DNA of 64,000 bases, taken from positions 1,922,001 to 1,986,000 of the forward strand of contig OZ244817.1 in NCBI GenBank assembly GCA_965220305.1, in the 5' to 3' direction. Origin of the DNA: G965220305 sp965220305. Its GTDB lineage: Bacteria; Chloroflexota; Dehalococcoidia; Lucifugimonadales; UBA3495. Of the stretch, positions 9,002-17,705 are shown in pieces (position 1 is the stretch's first letter; every line of letters begins with the position of its first letter). The notes under the pieces were generated by a model. The model was not told where the DNA came from and did not search any database. It saw nothing but the letters and a program-made list of their open reading frames with translations. The position numbers were made by a program, and so were the translations under genes.

Positions 9002-9347
9002 ATTGTTCGTCTCGAGAAACTTCTGCGCCGACATGGAACAGTGGTTGGTAAAGCGAGCATCAAGTCACCTAGCCATGTAACCAGAGAGTTGCTATGCGTT
9101 CTATCTCCGAGCGGTGGGGTTGGAGATAGCATGCTGGAGTGATTGAACGCAGTTCCAGTCCCGGTCATAGAGGACCTTGCGGTAGAAGTGAGCTTGTAGA
9201 GTGGTTGACAGCAGCCGATTGATGGTGCAACAAGGACCATCACACGACGAACTACCACACCTGCCGCGCCCGAGGCCCGCATCCCCGGCGGGTTGAGTTG
9301 CAACGAATAGCCCGGGTACATGGTGAGGGGATTAGTCCCAGCGTTAC
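9002..9347. other. Gene-free stretch
   Basis: No credible coding frame or RNA was recognised between the IS3 breakpoint and the VOC gene. A long frame on the reverse strand lacks family features. Confidence 0.5.
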
Positions 9348-9737
9348 TTAGCTGGGACGCTGGATTAGCTCCACACTCACTTCGTCTGGGGCCACCACGA
9401 AAGCTACCATCGAGCCTGATGGCATCGTCCAAGGCTCACAGTTGAATTTCACACTGTTGCCCTTGAGATGGTCCGCCAGACCCAGGAGGTCGTCGGTCTC
9501 AAACCCAAAATGGTCCAACCCGTAGCGCGGTTCCGTAGAACCTGGCACCGGGTCCTCACCCTCAGCGCGCCCGGATATGGTCATCAAGTGGTGGCCGTTC
9601 AGTTCTAGCTGAATGGACTTGGTAGTGGAGAGCGGACGCTCCGAGGTGATGCTAGCGCCGAAATTGTCGCAGTACCACTTTGCGGCGTCGTCGGGGTCTT
9701 CGCTCCGGAGATGAAGATGGTTATATACGATGCTCAC
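9348..9737 (-). CDS. VOC/glyoxalase superfamily protein
   Basis: A 129-residue single-domain VOC protein. It has the two beta-alpha-beta-beta-beta modules: VYNHLHLRSEDPDDAAKWY at the front, LDHFGFETDDLLGLADHLK in the middle and VAFVVAPDEVSVELIQRP at the end. Likely metal ligands are the early His in HLHL, the His in GLDHFGF and the Glu in VELIQ. Substrate is unknown; members include dioxygenases, glyoxalases and resistance proteins. It is isolated among mobile-element debris, with no partner gene. Confidence 0.8.
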   Translation of the reverse strand: MSIVYNHLHLRSEDPDDAAKWYCDNFGASITSERPLSTTKSIQLELNGHHLMTISGRAEGEDPVPGSTEPRYGLDHFGFETDDLLGLADHLKGNSVKFNCEPWTMPSGSMVAFVVAPDEVSVELIQRPS

Positions 9738-9862
9738 GGTTGGCCTCCAAGTTTAGATTGCTAATTACTGCCGTCCCCAATGCAGCCAGACGATGGGGTG
9801 GCGGGGCCGCGGGCTTAGTGTACCGAATGTTCGACCAGTGCGGTAACAGGTCAGCAGGTGCG

Positions 9863-10530
9863 TCACCACCTGAAGTCGACGCCCTGCTGAATCTCCAGGC
9901 TCCTCTTGGCCGACACCGTCTTGAGGTAACGCAGGGTCATCTTGGCGTCCTGGTGCCGGAGCTGGTCCTGCAACGCTTTCGGGTTCCCGTTCTCCTCCAA
10001 CCGGGCGATGGCCCCGCTGTGTCGCAGCACGTGGACCGCTCCCACATGCTCCGGCTTAGCCACCCCCCCAGTTTGAAAGGCTTCTTTCACTATCTGATGA
10101 ACCCTCACCCGGGACACCGGGAAGAAGACCTCGTCGGGAGCGAGGTTGGTGCGCGGTAGGCGAAGGACTGCAGGTTGGCCACTAGGGAGGCGCTCAGGGC
10201 CACCTGCCCCAGCTTGGCGCCCTTGCCGATCACCGTGGCCAACCTGCCGCCGTTGGCCGTCCTGGTGAGGTCCACCGGACGCAGGCCCAAGGCCTCGGAG
10301 ACCCGCAGGCAGCCATCGAACATGAGGGCGATGAGCAGCCCATTGCGCTCCCCCGTCCTGGGGTTGTTGTCCCGGGCGGCGGCAATCAAGCGATGGACGA
10401 CGTCCAGGTTCAGGTGAGGGACGAAGGTGGCGGAGCCGATTTCCCCGTCCCTAATCGCGGGCAGTTGGCGGCGCGTCAGGGTCATAGCTGGCAGCTCCGG
10501 GTTACCGAATGGAACAAGTGTAAAGGACAT
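9863..10530 (-). pseudogene. Tyrosine recombinase (integrase), frameshifted
   Basis: Two frames make one phage-type integrase. The first (10530-10105) has the core with the first catalytic Arg (DGCLRVSEALGLRPVDL). The second (10117-9863) has HVLRHSGAIARLEENGNP, LRHQDAKMTLRYLKT, giving the H-x-x-R, second His and nucleophile Tyr. The break is near 10155: removing a duplicated GC (coding strand TACCGCGCACC) restores FAYRTNLAPDEVFFPVSRVRVHQ and joins both halves. An upstream SAM-like arm domain is short or missing. With the AlpA and ParB-like fragments it points to a dead integrative element. Confidence 0.8.
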
Positions 10531-10718
10531 TGCAGGGTTCCGCTACCCGGGGATGTCAGTGGTGTAGCTGGCTGGGCCTGGGCGGAGGGACCAAACCTTT
10601 ACAAAAGGCCCGTTTTGTATAGCTATTCCCCGCTTGACCGAGGCCCAAGGGTTTGATGGCATTGAAGGCAGCGCTCTGTGGGTATTCGCCTCGCAAGACG
10701 AAAACAGGCAATCGGTGA

Positions 10719-10743
10719 GATTCAGGCACGTAGTGCCCGAATC
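10719..10743. repeat. Hairpin in gene-free stretch
   Basis: GATTCAGGCAC and GTGCCCGAATC can pair (10 of 11 positions) around a three-base loop. The surrounding 10531-10905 holds no other feature that I can support. Confidence 0.5.
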
Positions 10744-10982
10744 TATTATAAGGAGACCGGCGTCTATGATACGGTAGAGAAACGGAAGCCAAGCACCGCT
10801 TGGGGTAGTTTCATCCGATTCTCATCATTGCTAACCGTATATCAAACTACTCCGTCACGGCAGTAGTATCGGCCCCGGTCAGACGAAGCTAAGAGAATCT
10901 TTTAGGGAAACTCTGAACAAATGGGGCGGGATGTGGCATAGTAGGATTGGAGAGAGCGATCTTATGATGGGAGTCGATACCG

Positions 10983-11867
10983 ATGGACCAGCCCACCTTC
11001 GCTGACCTGGAGTTTCAGAACAAGAAGCGCAAGACCCGCCGGGAGGTTTTCCTGGAGCAGCTAGACACTCTGATTCCCTGGCAGCGGCTGGAGGAGCGCA
11101 TTCGGCCTCACTACCCCAAAGCAGGCCGCGGGCGCCGGCCTTATGACCTGTCGGTGATGCTGCGGGTCCACATGGTCCAACTCTGCCACAACTTGAGCGA
11201 CCCGGCCATGAAAGACCTGCTGTATGAGGCGGAGTCGGTGCGGCGCTTCGTGGGGTTTCGGTTGTCGGAGCCGATACCCGATGCGAGTACGATCCTGCAC
11301 TTCCGCCACCTGCTGGAACGGCACAACCTGGGGGAGGGACTGTTTGCGGAAATCCAAGACCATCTGGCAGCGCAGGGGATGCGGCAGGTGAAGAAGGGGA
11401 ACCAGTACCACTTTGGGATGAAACTGCACATCGGCACGGACGCAGAGACGGGCCTGGTGCACAGCTTCACCACCACCTCGGCCAACGTGCACGACGTGAC
11501 CCAAGCCCACCACCTGCTGCACGGCGAAGAGGGGCAGGTGTGGGGAGACGCTGGCTACATCGGGGTGCAGAAGCGGGCAGAGAATCAGGGGTTGGCGGTA
11601 GAGTGGCAGGTGGCGATGAAGCTGGGACAGCGGCGGCAACTGGAAGCGGGGAGTGTGGCGGCCATCGAGGAAAAGGTGAAGGCCTCGATACGGGCCAAGG
11701 TGGAACACCCATTCCTGGACGTGAAGGGGCTATTCGGCTATGCCAAGAGCCTGCCTCCGAGTCCCTCGGGGGTACGCTACCGGGGCCTGGCCAAGAACCG
11801 GGAGCGGTTGGCGCTGCTGCTGGGGCTGTCCAACCTGAGAGCCTGGTTACAATCTTCTCAGGATTAA
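10983..11867 (+). pseudogene. IS5 transposase, core-deleted and interrupted
   Basis: It resembles IS5-group transposases along its length (TFADLEFQNKKRKTRREVFL, RRPYDLSVMLRVHM, HFGMKLHIGTDAETG, WGDAGYIG, KVEHPF). Between LAAQGM and QVKKGNQYHF about 30 residues are missing relative to IS5, including the VDATII segment that carries the first catalytic Asp. The reading frame then runs into the nested IS, which supplies the final residues (after LSNLR). Skipping the nested IS and one TGA copy restores the original end LSNLRRAQAFLAT with stop at 12730-12732. It is inactive for two independent reasons. Confidence 0.88.
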
Positions 11868-12700
11868 CGCCGTGAAGGCGAGTACCACCATTTGCAGGCT
11901 GGTATTGAGTTTTCTTTCGCAGTTCTTCCAGAGTCGGCGGCATTTGTCCAGCCAGGCGAAGGACCGCTCCACCACCCATCTTTTCGGAAGCACCACGAAA
12001 GTGTGCAGTTCATGGCGTTGCACCACTTCGACGGTGGCTCCCAACAATTGCTCCACCGCCAAAGCAAAGGGTTTCCCAGTGTAACCCCCATCAACCAGCA
12101 CCTTTTGCACCTGGCTGAGATCGGCTCGGCAGTGGCCAAACATGGTCAAAGCCCCAGCCCGGTCGCCAACGTTGGCGGTGGTCACGTGAATTGCATGGGG
12201 CAACCCCTGCGTGTCCACCGCGATATGACGCTTGATCCCCGACACCTTCTTGCCAGCGTCATAACCCTTGTTCTCGGCGCTATCGGCATTCTTCACGCTC
12301 TGGGAGTCCACGATGCAGAAGCTGGTTTGCTCTTTCCGACCACTGCTCTCTCGGGCCGCGCCAACCAACTTTTTTTAAGACCTGCTCCAGAATGGATTCT
12401 TCCTCTGGGTCGGGCAGATCACTCCATTGGCGGAAATACTTGTAGCAAGTGCGCCAATCGGGGAAGTCCGTGGGCAGCATTCGCCACTGGCAGCCGCTTT
12501 TCAGGACGTACAGAACCCCGCAGAATACATCATACAATTCCACGGTGCGGGGCTTGGTCCGGCGGCGCACCGACTCCAAAGCAGGCAGAATCAGGGCAAA
12601 TTGCTCACGACTAACGTCACTGGGATATGAATGGGACATGATTATCTCCCCCTTGGCAATAGTCTCAACTTAACATATTCCAGAGATCGTAAACAGGCTC
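11839..12700 (-). mobile_element. IS5 family, IS427-group element 1, nested
   Basis: The 862-bp element has ends GAGCCTGGTTACAATCT and GAGCCTGTTTACGATCT (15 of 17). It is flanked by the 3-bp duplication TGA (11836-11838 and 12701-12703), fitting the TNA target of this group. It is inserted into the 3' end of the outer IS5 transposase gene. Confidence 0.92.
11847..12639 (-). CDS. IS427-group transposase in two overlapping frames
   Basis: OrfA (12639-12280) starts MSHSYPSDVSREQFALILPAL and contains LYDVFCGVLYVLKSGCQWRMLP. OrfB (to 11847) has the catalytic part: CIVDSQSVKN (first Asp), VLVDGGYTGKP (second Asp) and RWVVERSFAWLDKCRRL (Glu). The frames overlap at TTAAAAAAAGTT near 12370, where a frameshift of net +1 joins LEQVLKK to LVGAARESSGRKEQ. 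Such A-run frameshifts are common in this IS group, so it may be functional. Orientation is opposite to the host IS5. Confidence 0.85.
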
Positions 12701-12894
12701 TGAGACGGGCTCAGGCCTTTCTGGCCACCTGACCCAGGGGGCAGTGCGCCCCATTGACCCTCACCACCCGAAATCCAGCCCTGGAAAGGCCCAAGAAACC
12801 ACAAAAGAGGACAAATTGGCGGGCCGTAGGTCTCCCCCCAAGCCCGCACAAGTCGAAAATACCCATTGCTCTCAATTGTTCAGAGGGCAACTAG

Positions 12895-14352
12895 TATTAC
12901 AACGACGAGTTTAAGGAGGGACGCCTGATGCTTCCCGGCGACGGGCGGCGCGGCGTTTCTCGTGGGAGCGTTTCGCCCGCTCGTTGCGCTGTTGGACATC
13001 TTCCAGCCATTGCCGCAACTCATCCGGTCCGAACCGTTCCCGCGGCAGCATCTCCCGCACCACCCGGTACACCTGCGGGCGCGTGATCCGGGGCATCTTT
13101 TCCCCCCCAGTCCTGCGGCAGGCCCAACAGAAACGCCCCGCCCAGCAGGCACATGGCCACGTGGTGATGCCATCCGGCCCATGTCCGGGTCTCGTACTCG
13201 TCCAGCCCGATGTCGCTCTTTTCGGTCTCGAATTCGGTTTCAATACGCCACCTAGACCCCCCCACGTGGGCCAGGGTTTCCAGGGGAGTGTCCCCGGGCG
13301 CATTGGACAGGTAGTAGCGGGGCTCGCTGCCGTCCAGGTTCTGGCGGTAGCTTGCCCAAACCACTCCACCAGGCTTCCGGTTCCGGGTTTCCCGGACCCT
13401 CTGGGCGCCGAACCGGTAGACCCGCGGCCCCTGGGACCCCTCCGCCACCGTAATCTCCCGCCACGACTCCTCCGGCAGCGCCAAGCTGCGCTCCGCCATG
13501 GTCAGGCGCTGTCCGCTGCGCAGTTTGGGCGGGCGGGGACGCCCGAATCCCTGATAGGCCGGCTCGCTCCAGTCAGGCTCCAGCGGCCAGACCGTCATGT
13601 CCGGCCGGACGTCCAGAACGTATAGCATTCCTGTTGCAGCCAAGCCGTCTCGGAACGCCGGGGACATCCCGAAGGCGGAATCCCCAGCGACCCACCCAGC
13701 GCTGCGGCAACCCCGAGCCCGGGCCTGCTCCAGCATATCTAATGCCAGGTCCGTCTTCGACCGGTACCGCCGCCGCTCCTCCGGCACGCCCGCCGCCGCA
13801 CAGCGGCCCGCGTCCGAAGTCCATGCCTCGGGCAGATACCAGCGCTGGTCCGCCAGGGCCCGCCCCCGCGGCCCCACGTGGGCCAGGAATACTCCGGCCG
13901 GGCAATTGGCTATCTTGCCCAACGCCCCGCAGTATTGCCGGGCCACCCCTACCGATTTGACGCCCTGCTTGGGGAAGTCGCTGCCGTCGAACACCCACAC
14001 CGCCAGCGGGTGTTCCAGCCTGGGACCCAAGTACTCCTGCAGGCGGGCGATGACCGCGGCATCGTCCCAGCGGGCCTCGGTGAGAAAGCGCTGCATCGCC
14101 CGGGCCGAGACCGGAACCATCTCGGACAGATTCTCGGCGTTGCGCCGCTCCTGGGCCTGGACCAGCAGGCCCGGCAGATAATGCCTGCTCTGTTCCCGCC
14201 ACTGCTTGCGGCCAAAGGCACCAGCGAAGTAGGCATGGAACTCCAGAAAGGCCTCGTAAACCCGCTCGAAAGCTGCCCTCTCCATCGTCCCCACCTCCCC
14301 AAAGCCCCCGCCGTCTCCCGAATTATCCTACCAAAAACCCGTCGTTGTAATA
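12895..14352 (-). mobile_element. IS701 family element 1
   Basis: The 1458-bp element has inverted ends TATTACAACGACGRGTTT. A CTAG duplication flanks it at 12891-12894 and 14353-14356, the YTAR target of IS701. It abuts the right end of the IS5 element. Confidence 0.92.
12911..14285 (-). CDS. IS701 transposase with C-terminal frame change
   Basis: It starts MERAAFERVYEAFLEFHAYF after GAGGTGGGG. The DDE region includes VWVFDGSDFPKQGVKSVGVARQYCG (first Asp), WVAGDSAFGMSP (second Asp) and RWRIETEFETEKSDIGLDEYE (Glu). After the hydrophobic LLGGAFLLGLPQDWGG the frame changes at GGGGGGGAAAAG near 13105. Reading straight on gives an unrelated tail; a +1 shift gives EKMPRITRPQVYRVVREMLP ending RRREASGVPP at 12911, comparable to the tails of the other two IS701 copies here. 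It could be decay or recoding. Confidence 0.82.
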
Positions 14353-14390
14353 CTAGATGGTGGCGTGCCGGAACTTGGCGTCGGATTGGT

Positions 14391-14744
14391 CTAATCCTGG
14401 CGGCCGTTTTGGTTTTCCGCCATGCTTGGCGGCGGCTCGTCAAAGGGCCGGCCTTCCTGTTGTGCCGCCTGCATCCGCTGGTACCAGGCCCGCCATTCCT
14501 GGTGGGCGTTTGCTGTCCCTTGGGCTATCCCCAGGGCTACCGCTTGGGTTATCTCGTGGGCTTGTCCTCGCTTAAACCCTTCAGCTCTGGCGTTGGCCTT
14601 GGCTTGTTCGATTTCCCGCTTGATTTTTTCTCTGGCCCAGAACACCATGTAGTAACTCCTTTCTACCAGGGTTACGAAGAAAGCATAAGCCATTGCTACA
14701 GGCGTTGCCATTGTGGAACCGGCCAGGACGGCGGCTTGGCTCAT
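14391..14744 (-). CDS. Small membrane protein with charged helical tail
   Basis: A 117-residue protein: an N-terminal hydrophobic segment (VAMAYAFFVTLVERSYYMVFW), then a strongly charged helix (AREKIKREIEQAKANARAEG) and a Pro-rich end. Its start overlaps the stop of the 44-residue protein upstream (ATGA), implying translational coupling. I do not recognise the family. The IS701 at 14352 lies just downstream. Confidence 0.55.
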   Translation of the reverse strand: MSQAAVLAGSTMATPVAMAYAFFVTLVERSYYMVFWAREKIKREIEQAKANARAEGFKRGQAHEITQAVALGIAQGTANAHQEWRAWYQRMQAAQQEGRPFDEPPPSMAENQNGRQD

Positions 14745-14875
14745 CCTCCATCCTTCCAGAGTGAGCCCGGCCAGGAAGCTATTGCGAGGACCAAGGCGAC
14801 TCCGATGCAGACCAGATGGAGCTGCCGGTTCTGGCTGAACGTCGTCCGGAAGTTTTCAGTGGGCTTGCCGGTCAT
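14741..14875 (-). CDS. 44-residue single-pass membrane protein
   Basis: It begins MTGKPTENFRTTFSQNRQLH and continues into a hydrophobic helix LVCIGVALVLAIASW, ending in KDGG. The stop overlaps the ATG of the next gene by four bases, so the two tiny membrane proteins probably form a unit. No family recognised. The region upstream (14876-15158) contains nothing I can support. Confidence 0.45.
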   Translation of the reverse strand: MTGKPTENFRTTFSQNRQLHLVCIGVALVLAIASWPGSLWKDGG

Positions 14876-15158
14876 ATCGACCGGGTGGTTCGCCTCTACC
14901 GAGCAACTGGGCCGGTCCGTTTCAGGAAAGCCGGGCTGGGTCGCCGGCCTTCAAATCGCAGGGTATCAGACCGTTTCAAAGCATCGACTATACCAAAAAA
15001 ACGGCAAATGCTCCGTTGTTCAAAGGTTTCTCAACAGGATCAGGAGATCATGGCCCATATTACCTGGTGCAGTGGTGCAGTGCGTTCGAATGAGCCGAAT
15101 GTTTCTGTTCAGGTTTCGACGGGAAGAGGAATAACGCCGGCTACCCGCTGAACGATTG

Positions 15159-17705
15159 TTATGCACTGGCACTGCCGGTCGACTCCACCTCGATCACCTG
15201 AGCCCCGGCAGTGTCGGCGAACAGTTCGGCTGTGCCGGGGTGGCAGGTGAAGACCAGGACCTGATTTGTCTCTGAAAGGGCGGCAAAGGACTCAGCCGCC
15301 AGCCGGGCCCGGTTCGGATCGAAATTTACCAGTACCTCGTCCACAACCACCGGCAGGCGCTCGGCGTGTTCTCCGAACTCCCGTACCAGACCGAACCGGA
15401 GGGCCAGGTAAAGCTGCTCCCGAGTGCCCCGGCTGAGATCCTGGGGACGCTTGGTGGCACCGGCGCTGTCCATGACGGTGATACTTCGTTCTCCGATGGG
15501 CACGAACAGACGGGTATATCGTTGGTTGGTGATGTGTGAGAAGAACTCCTGGGCGTGTTGCACCACCCTGGGTTGGCGCTCTCTCTCGAACTTCTGACGT
15601 GTTCGCTCCAGGAGTTCCTCTGTGAAGATGAGTATCGACCACTTTCTGGCACTTTCCCGCAGCTGTTCCACAAGAGTTTCGCGCTGGCTCCTTAAGAGGG
15701 ATGACTCCTCCTCTCCGGTCAGTCGCTCCAGTTCATTGTCAATTCGCCCCCGCTCCTCCAGCAGATCACTGCGCGTCTCCTCCATGTTCTGGACTTTTCC
15801 CATTACCATGTTGGATTCTTCGTTGAGCTGGATTTGATCAGTGCCAGCCAGTCTATCCCGGAAAGCCTCTAACCTCTCACCGGGGCCGCTAAGCAGTTCC
15901 AGTCCACGTATCAGTTGGTTTCGTCGACGTTCGAGTCCCAACCGATGCTCATGGTCGCGGGACCGAAGGCGAAAATCCTCAGGGTCATCGGCACCGCCCA
16001 GAGCCATGAAGTCCTCCAGTTCCCGCTGGGCCATTGCCACTCGCTGCTCCCTGTCCTCCACCAGCCGGCGATCAGCATCCTGCTGCTCCAGGGCGGACCC
16101 TCGTCGGGATTGCGCCTCCCTGGCCTGATCCATCTGGATAATAAGCATGTCTGCTGTAGAAGCGATCTGTCCCAAATTACTGGCCGCAAATGGTATGGCA
16201 TGGGCGATGGCCAGGGGCGCCACCTTCGCCCGGAATTCCTCGATATCCTTCTCAATGGCGGCGACCCGCTCCCTCATCCGGCGGGTCTCCGTCAGGACTC
16301 CGCGGGCAGTGTCTACACGGGCAAGGAAGATGGTCATGCCGTCCGGGGTCAGACCCTCGTCCAACTGGCGCTGTCGCAGCCATTGCTGCCATAGCAGCAG
16401 AGCTTCCTGCTGGGACGCCGCTGCGTCCTCCTGTTCCTCTACCGCGTCCGCGAGGCGCTGTTCCTGGGAATGTTCCCGCCTAGAGGCTTCCTCCACCCTG
16501 GCGCTGGAGGCATCCCACGCAGCTATTTGGGCGCGGGCGATCTCCAATCGAGCCTCCACTGAGTCCAGCCCTGTACCGTCAGGCTGCCCTGCCACTCCCA
16601 AGGGTGTGGCTGATTCCAGAAGTGCCCGGTGGGAGCGTTCCACCACCGCTTCAGCGTCGGCGGTCTGCTGGCCCAGGGGTGACGTTACCGGCGACGATCC
16701 CTGGGAGCTGTCGGTCCTGCCCCTGAACCACAGGGCAATGGCAACGGCGATCAAGGCCCCGCCCCCGAGTACGCCCATCAGCAACCCTTGGCCACCGATG
16801 AATACTGCGATCGCGGCCAAAGTGGCTCCAGCCACGGCAAGCAGAATCAGCAACACTGGTGGGAGTGGCGCTCTGGTATCGCTGCTGGAAGCCGTGCCCG
16901 AGGTCAGAACGTTGAGCTGCCTACGGAGGTTCTCATGGTTTTGGCGTTGCCTCTCGTATTCAGCCAGGCGACCCCTGGCAGCGCGGAGGGCGTCCTGCTG
17001 ATCCATCAAACCGGCGGCATCCAGGGCCGGGGGCTCCTCCGGCAACTGTTCCCGCGCTTCCTGGGTTTCGAGTCCGCGGTCAAGCAGGGCACGCCGCTCC
17101 TGATTCGCGCGTAGCTCTGCCTGCCGCAGGCGTTCCCCGCCCTGGGTCAGGCGGTCTTTCCATTCGTCCATCTGGCTGCGGACCACCAGGGACGTATCGA
17201 GGGTCTCCAGGTCCCTTTCTTTCCATTGGGGCCCTAGGTCGGCCAGACTCGCGGAGAGGTTGTTTTCCATTTCCCGGAGCTCCCCCTGCCTATCGGGAAG
17301 GTCTTGGGTCGAACCATCGAAGCTGGCCCGTCCCCGGCGGATTTCTTCGACACGGTCGGCTGCTTCTAGGAGCGATTCTCCTGGTATGCTGGCGGTTGCC
17401 GCCTCTGTTGAAACCCGCAGTTGCTCTCTGGCATCCTCCAGACCGGATTTGGCCTGGCGCACCCTTTCCTGGAATGCTTCCAGCCTGGGAATCGCGTCAT
17501 CGGGAAAGTGGTCGTAGTAGGGAAGAACTTCCAACTGGGAATCGCAGTTATTCAACTCGATCCATTCATCCCAACCCGCGATCAGATTCCGTATTTCCGC
17601 CTGCTGGGTGTGCCACTGCGAGCGCTCCAGTTCCAGGGCCTGTAGTTCCGCATCCATCACTGCCCTCATACCAGAGCCATAATTCCTGATGGGCAAACTG
17701 GTCAT
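15159..17705 (-). CDS. YhaN-like (Rad50/SbcC-type) ATPase lacking its N-terminus
   Basis: 848 residues. Long coiled coils surround a pair of membrane-like segments (LPPVLLILLAVAGATLAAIA and VLGGGALIAVAIALW), a hallmark of YhaN. The C-terminal ATPase half is intact, with a signature-like DLSRGTREQLYLALR and Walker B LPVVVDEVLVNFD. No Walker A motif (GxxxxGKS/T) exists anywhere in the frame; normal YhaN proteins carry it near residue 40, followed by about 200 further residues. The frame begins inside the end of the YhaO gene, so a deletion appears to have removed the yhaO end and yhaN start. Without a P-loop it should not hydrolyse ATP alone. Confidence 0.75.
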   Translation of the reverse strand: MTSLPIRNYGSGMRAVMDAELQALELERSQWHTQQAEIRNLIAGWDEWIELNNCDSQLEVLPYYDHFPDDAIPRLEAFQERVRQAKSGLEDAREQLRVSTEAATASIPGESLLEAADRVEEIRRGRASFDGSTQDLPDRQGELREMENNLSASLADLGPQWKERDLETLDTSLVVRSQMDEWKDRLTQGGERLRQAELRANQERRALLDRGLETQEAREQLPEEPPALDAAGLMDQQDALRAARGRLAEYERQRQNHENLRRQLNVLTSGTASSSDTRAPLPPVLLILLAVAGATLAAIAVFIGGQGLLMGVLGGGALIAVAIALWFRGRTDSSQGSSPVTSPLGQQTADAEAVVERSHRALLESATPLGVAGQPDGTGLDSVEARLEIARAQIAAWDASSARVEEASRREHSQEQRLADAVEEQEDAAASQQEALLLWQQWLRQRQLDEGLTPDGMTIFLARVDTARGVLTETRRMRERVAAIEKDIEEFRAKVAPLAIAHAIPFAASNLGQIASTADMLIIQMDQAREAQSRRGSALEQQDADRRLVEDREQRVAMAQRELEDFMALGGADDPEDFRLRSRDHEHRLGLERRRNQLIRGLELLSGPGERLEAFRDRLAGTDQIQLNEESNMVMGKVQNMEETRSDLLEERGRIDNELERLTGEEESSLLRSQRETLVEQLRESARKWSILIFTEELLERTRQKFERERQPRVVQHAQEFFSHITNQRYTRLFVPIGERSITVMDSAGATKRPQDLSRGTREQLYLALRFGLVREFGEHAERLPVVVDEVLVNFDPNRARLAAESFAALSETNQVLVFTCHPGTAELFADTAGAQVIEVESTGSASA

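Larger units (their letters stand above)
10906..12890 (+). mobile_element. IS5 family element carrying a nested IS
   Basis: The ends share CTCTGAACAA at 10911-10920 and, inverted, at 12877-12886. They are flanked by TTAG (10902-10905) and CTAG (12891-12894), matching the YTAR target of IS5. A second IS (11839-12700) sits inside the transposase gene. Confidence 0.78.

Noticed and set aside
8923..9432. 169-codon reverse frame spanning the IS3 breakpoint
   Set aside because: It overlaps the VOC gene and IS3 remnant in another frame and has no recognisable sequence.
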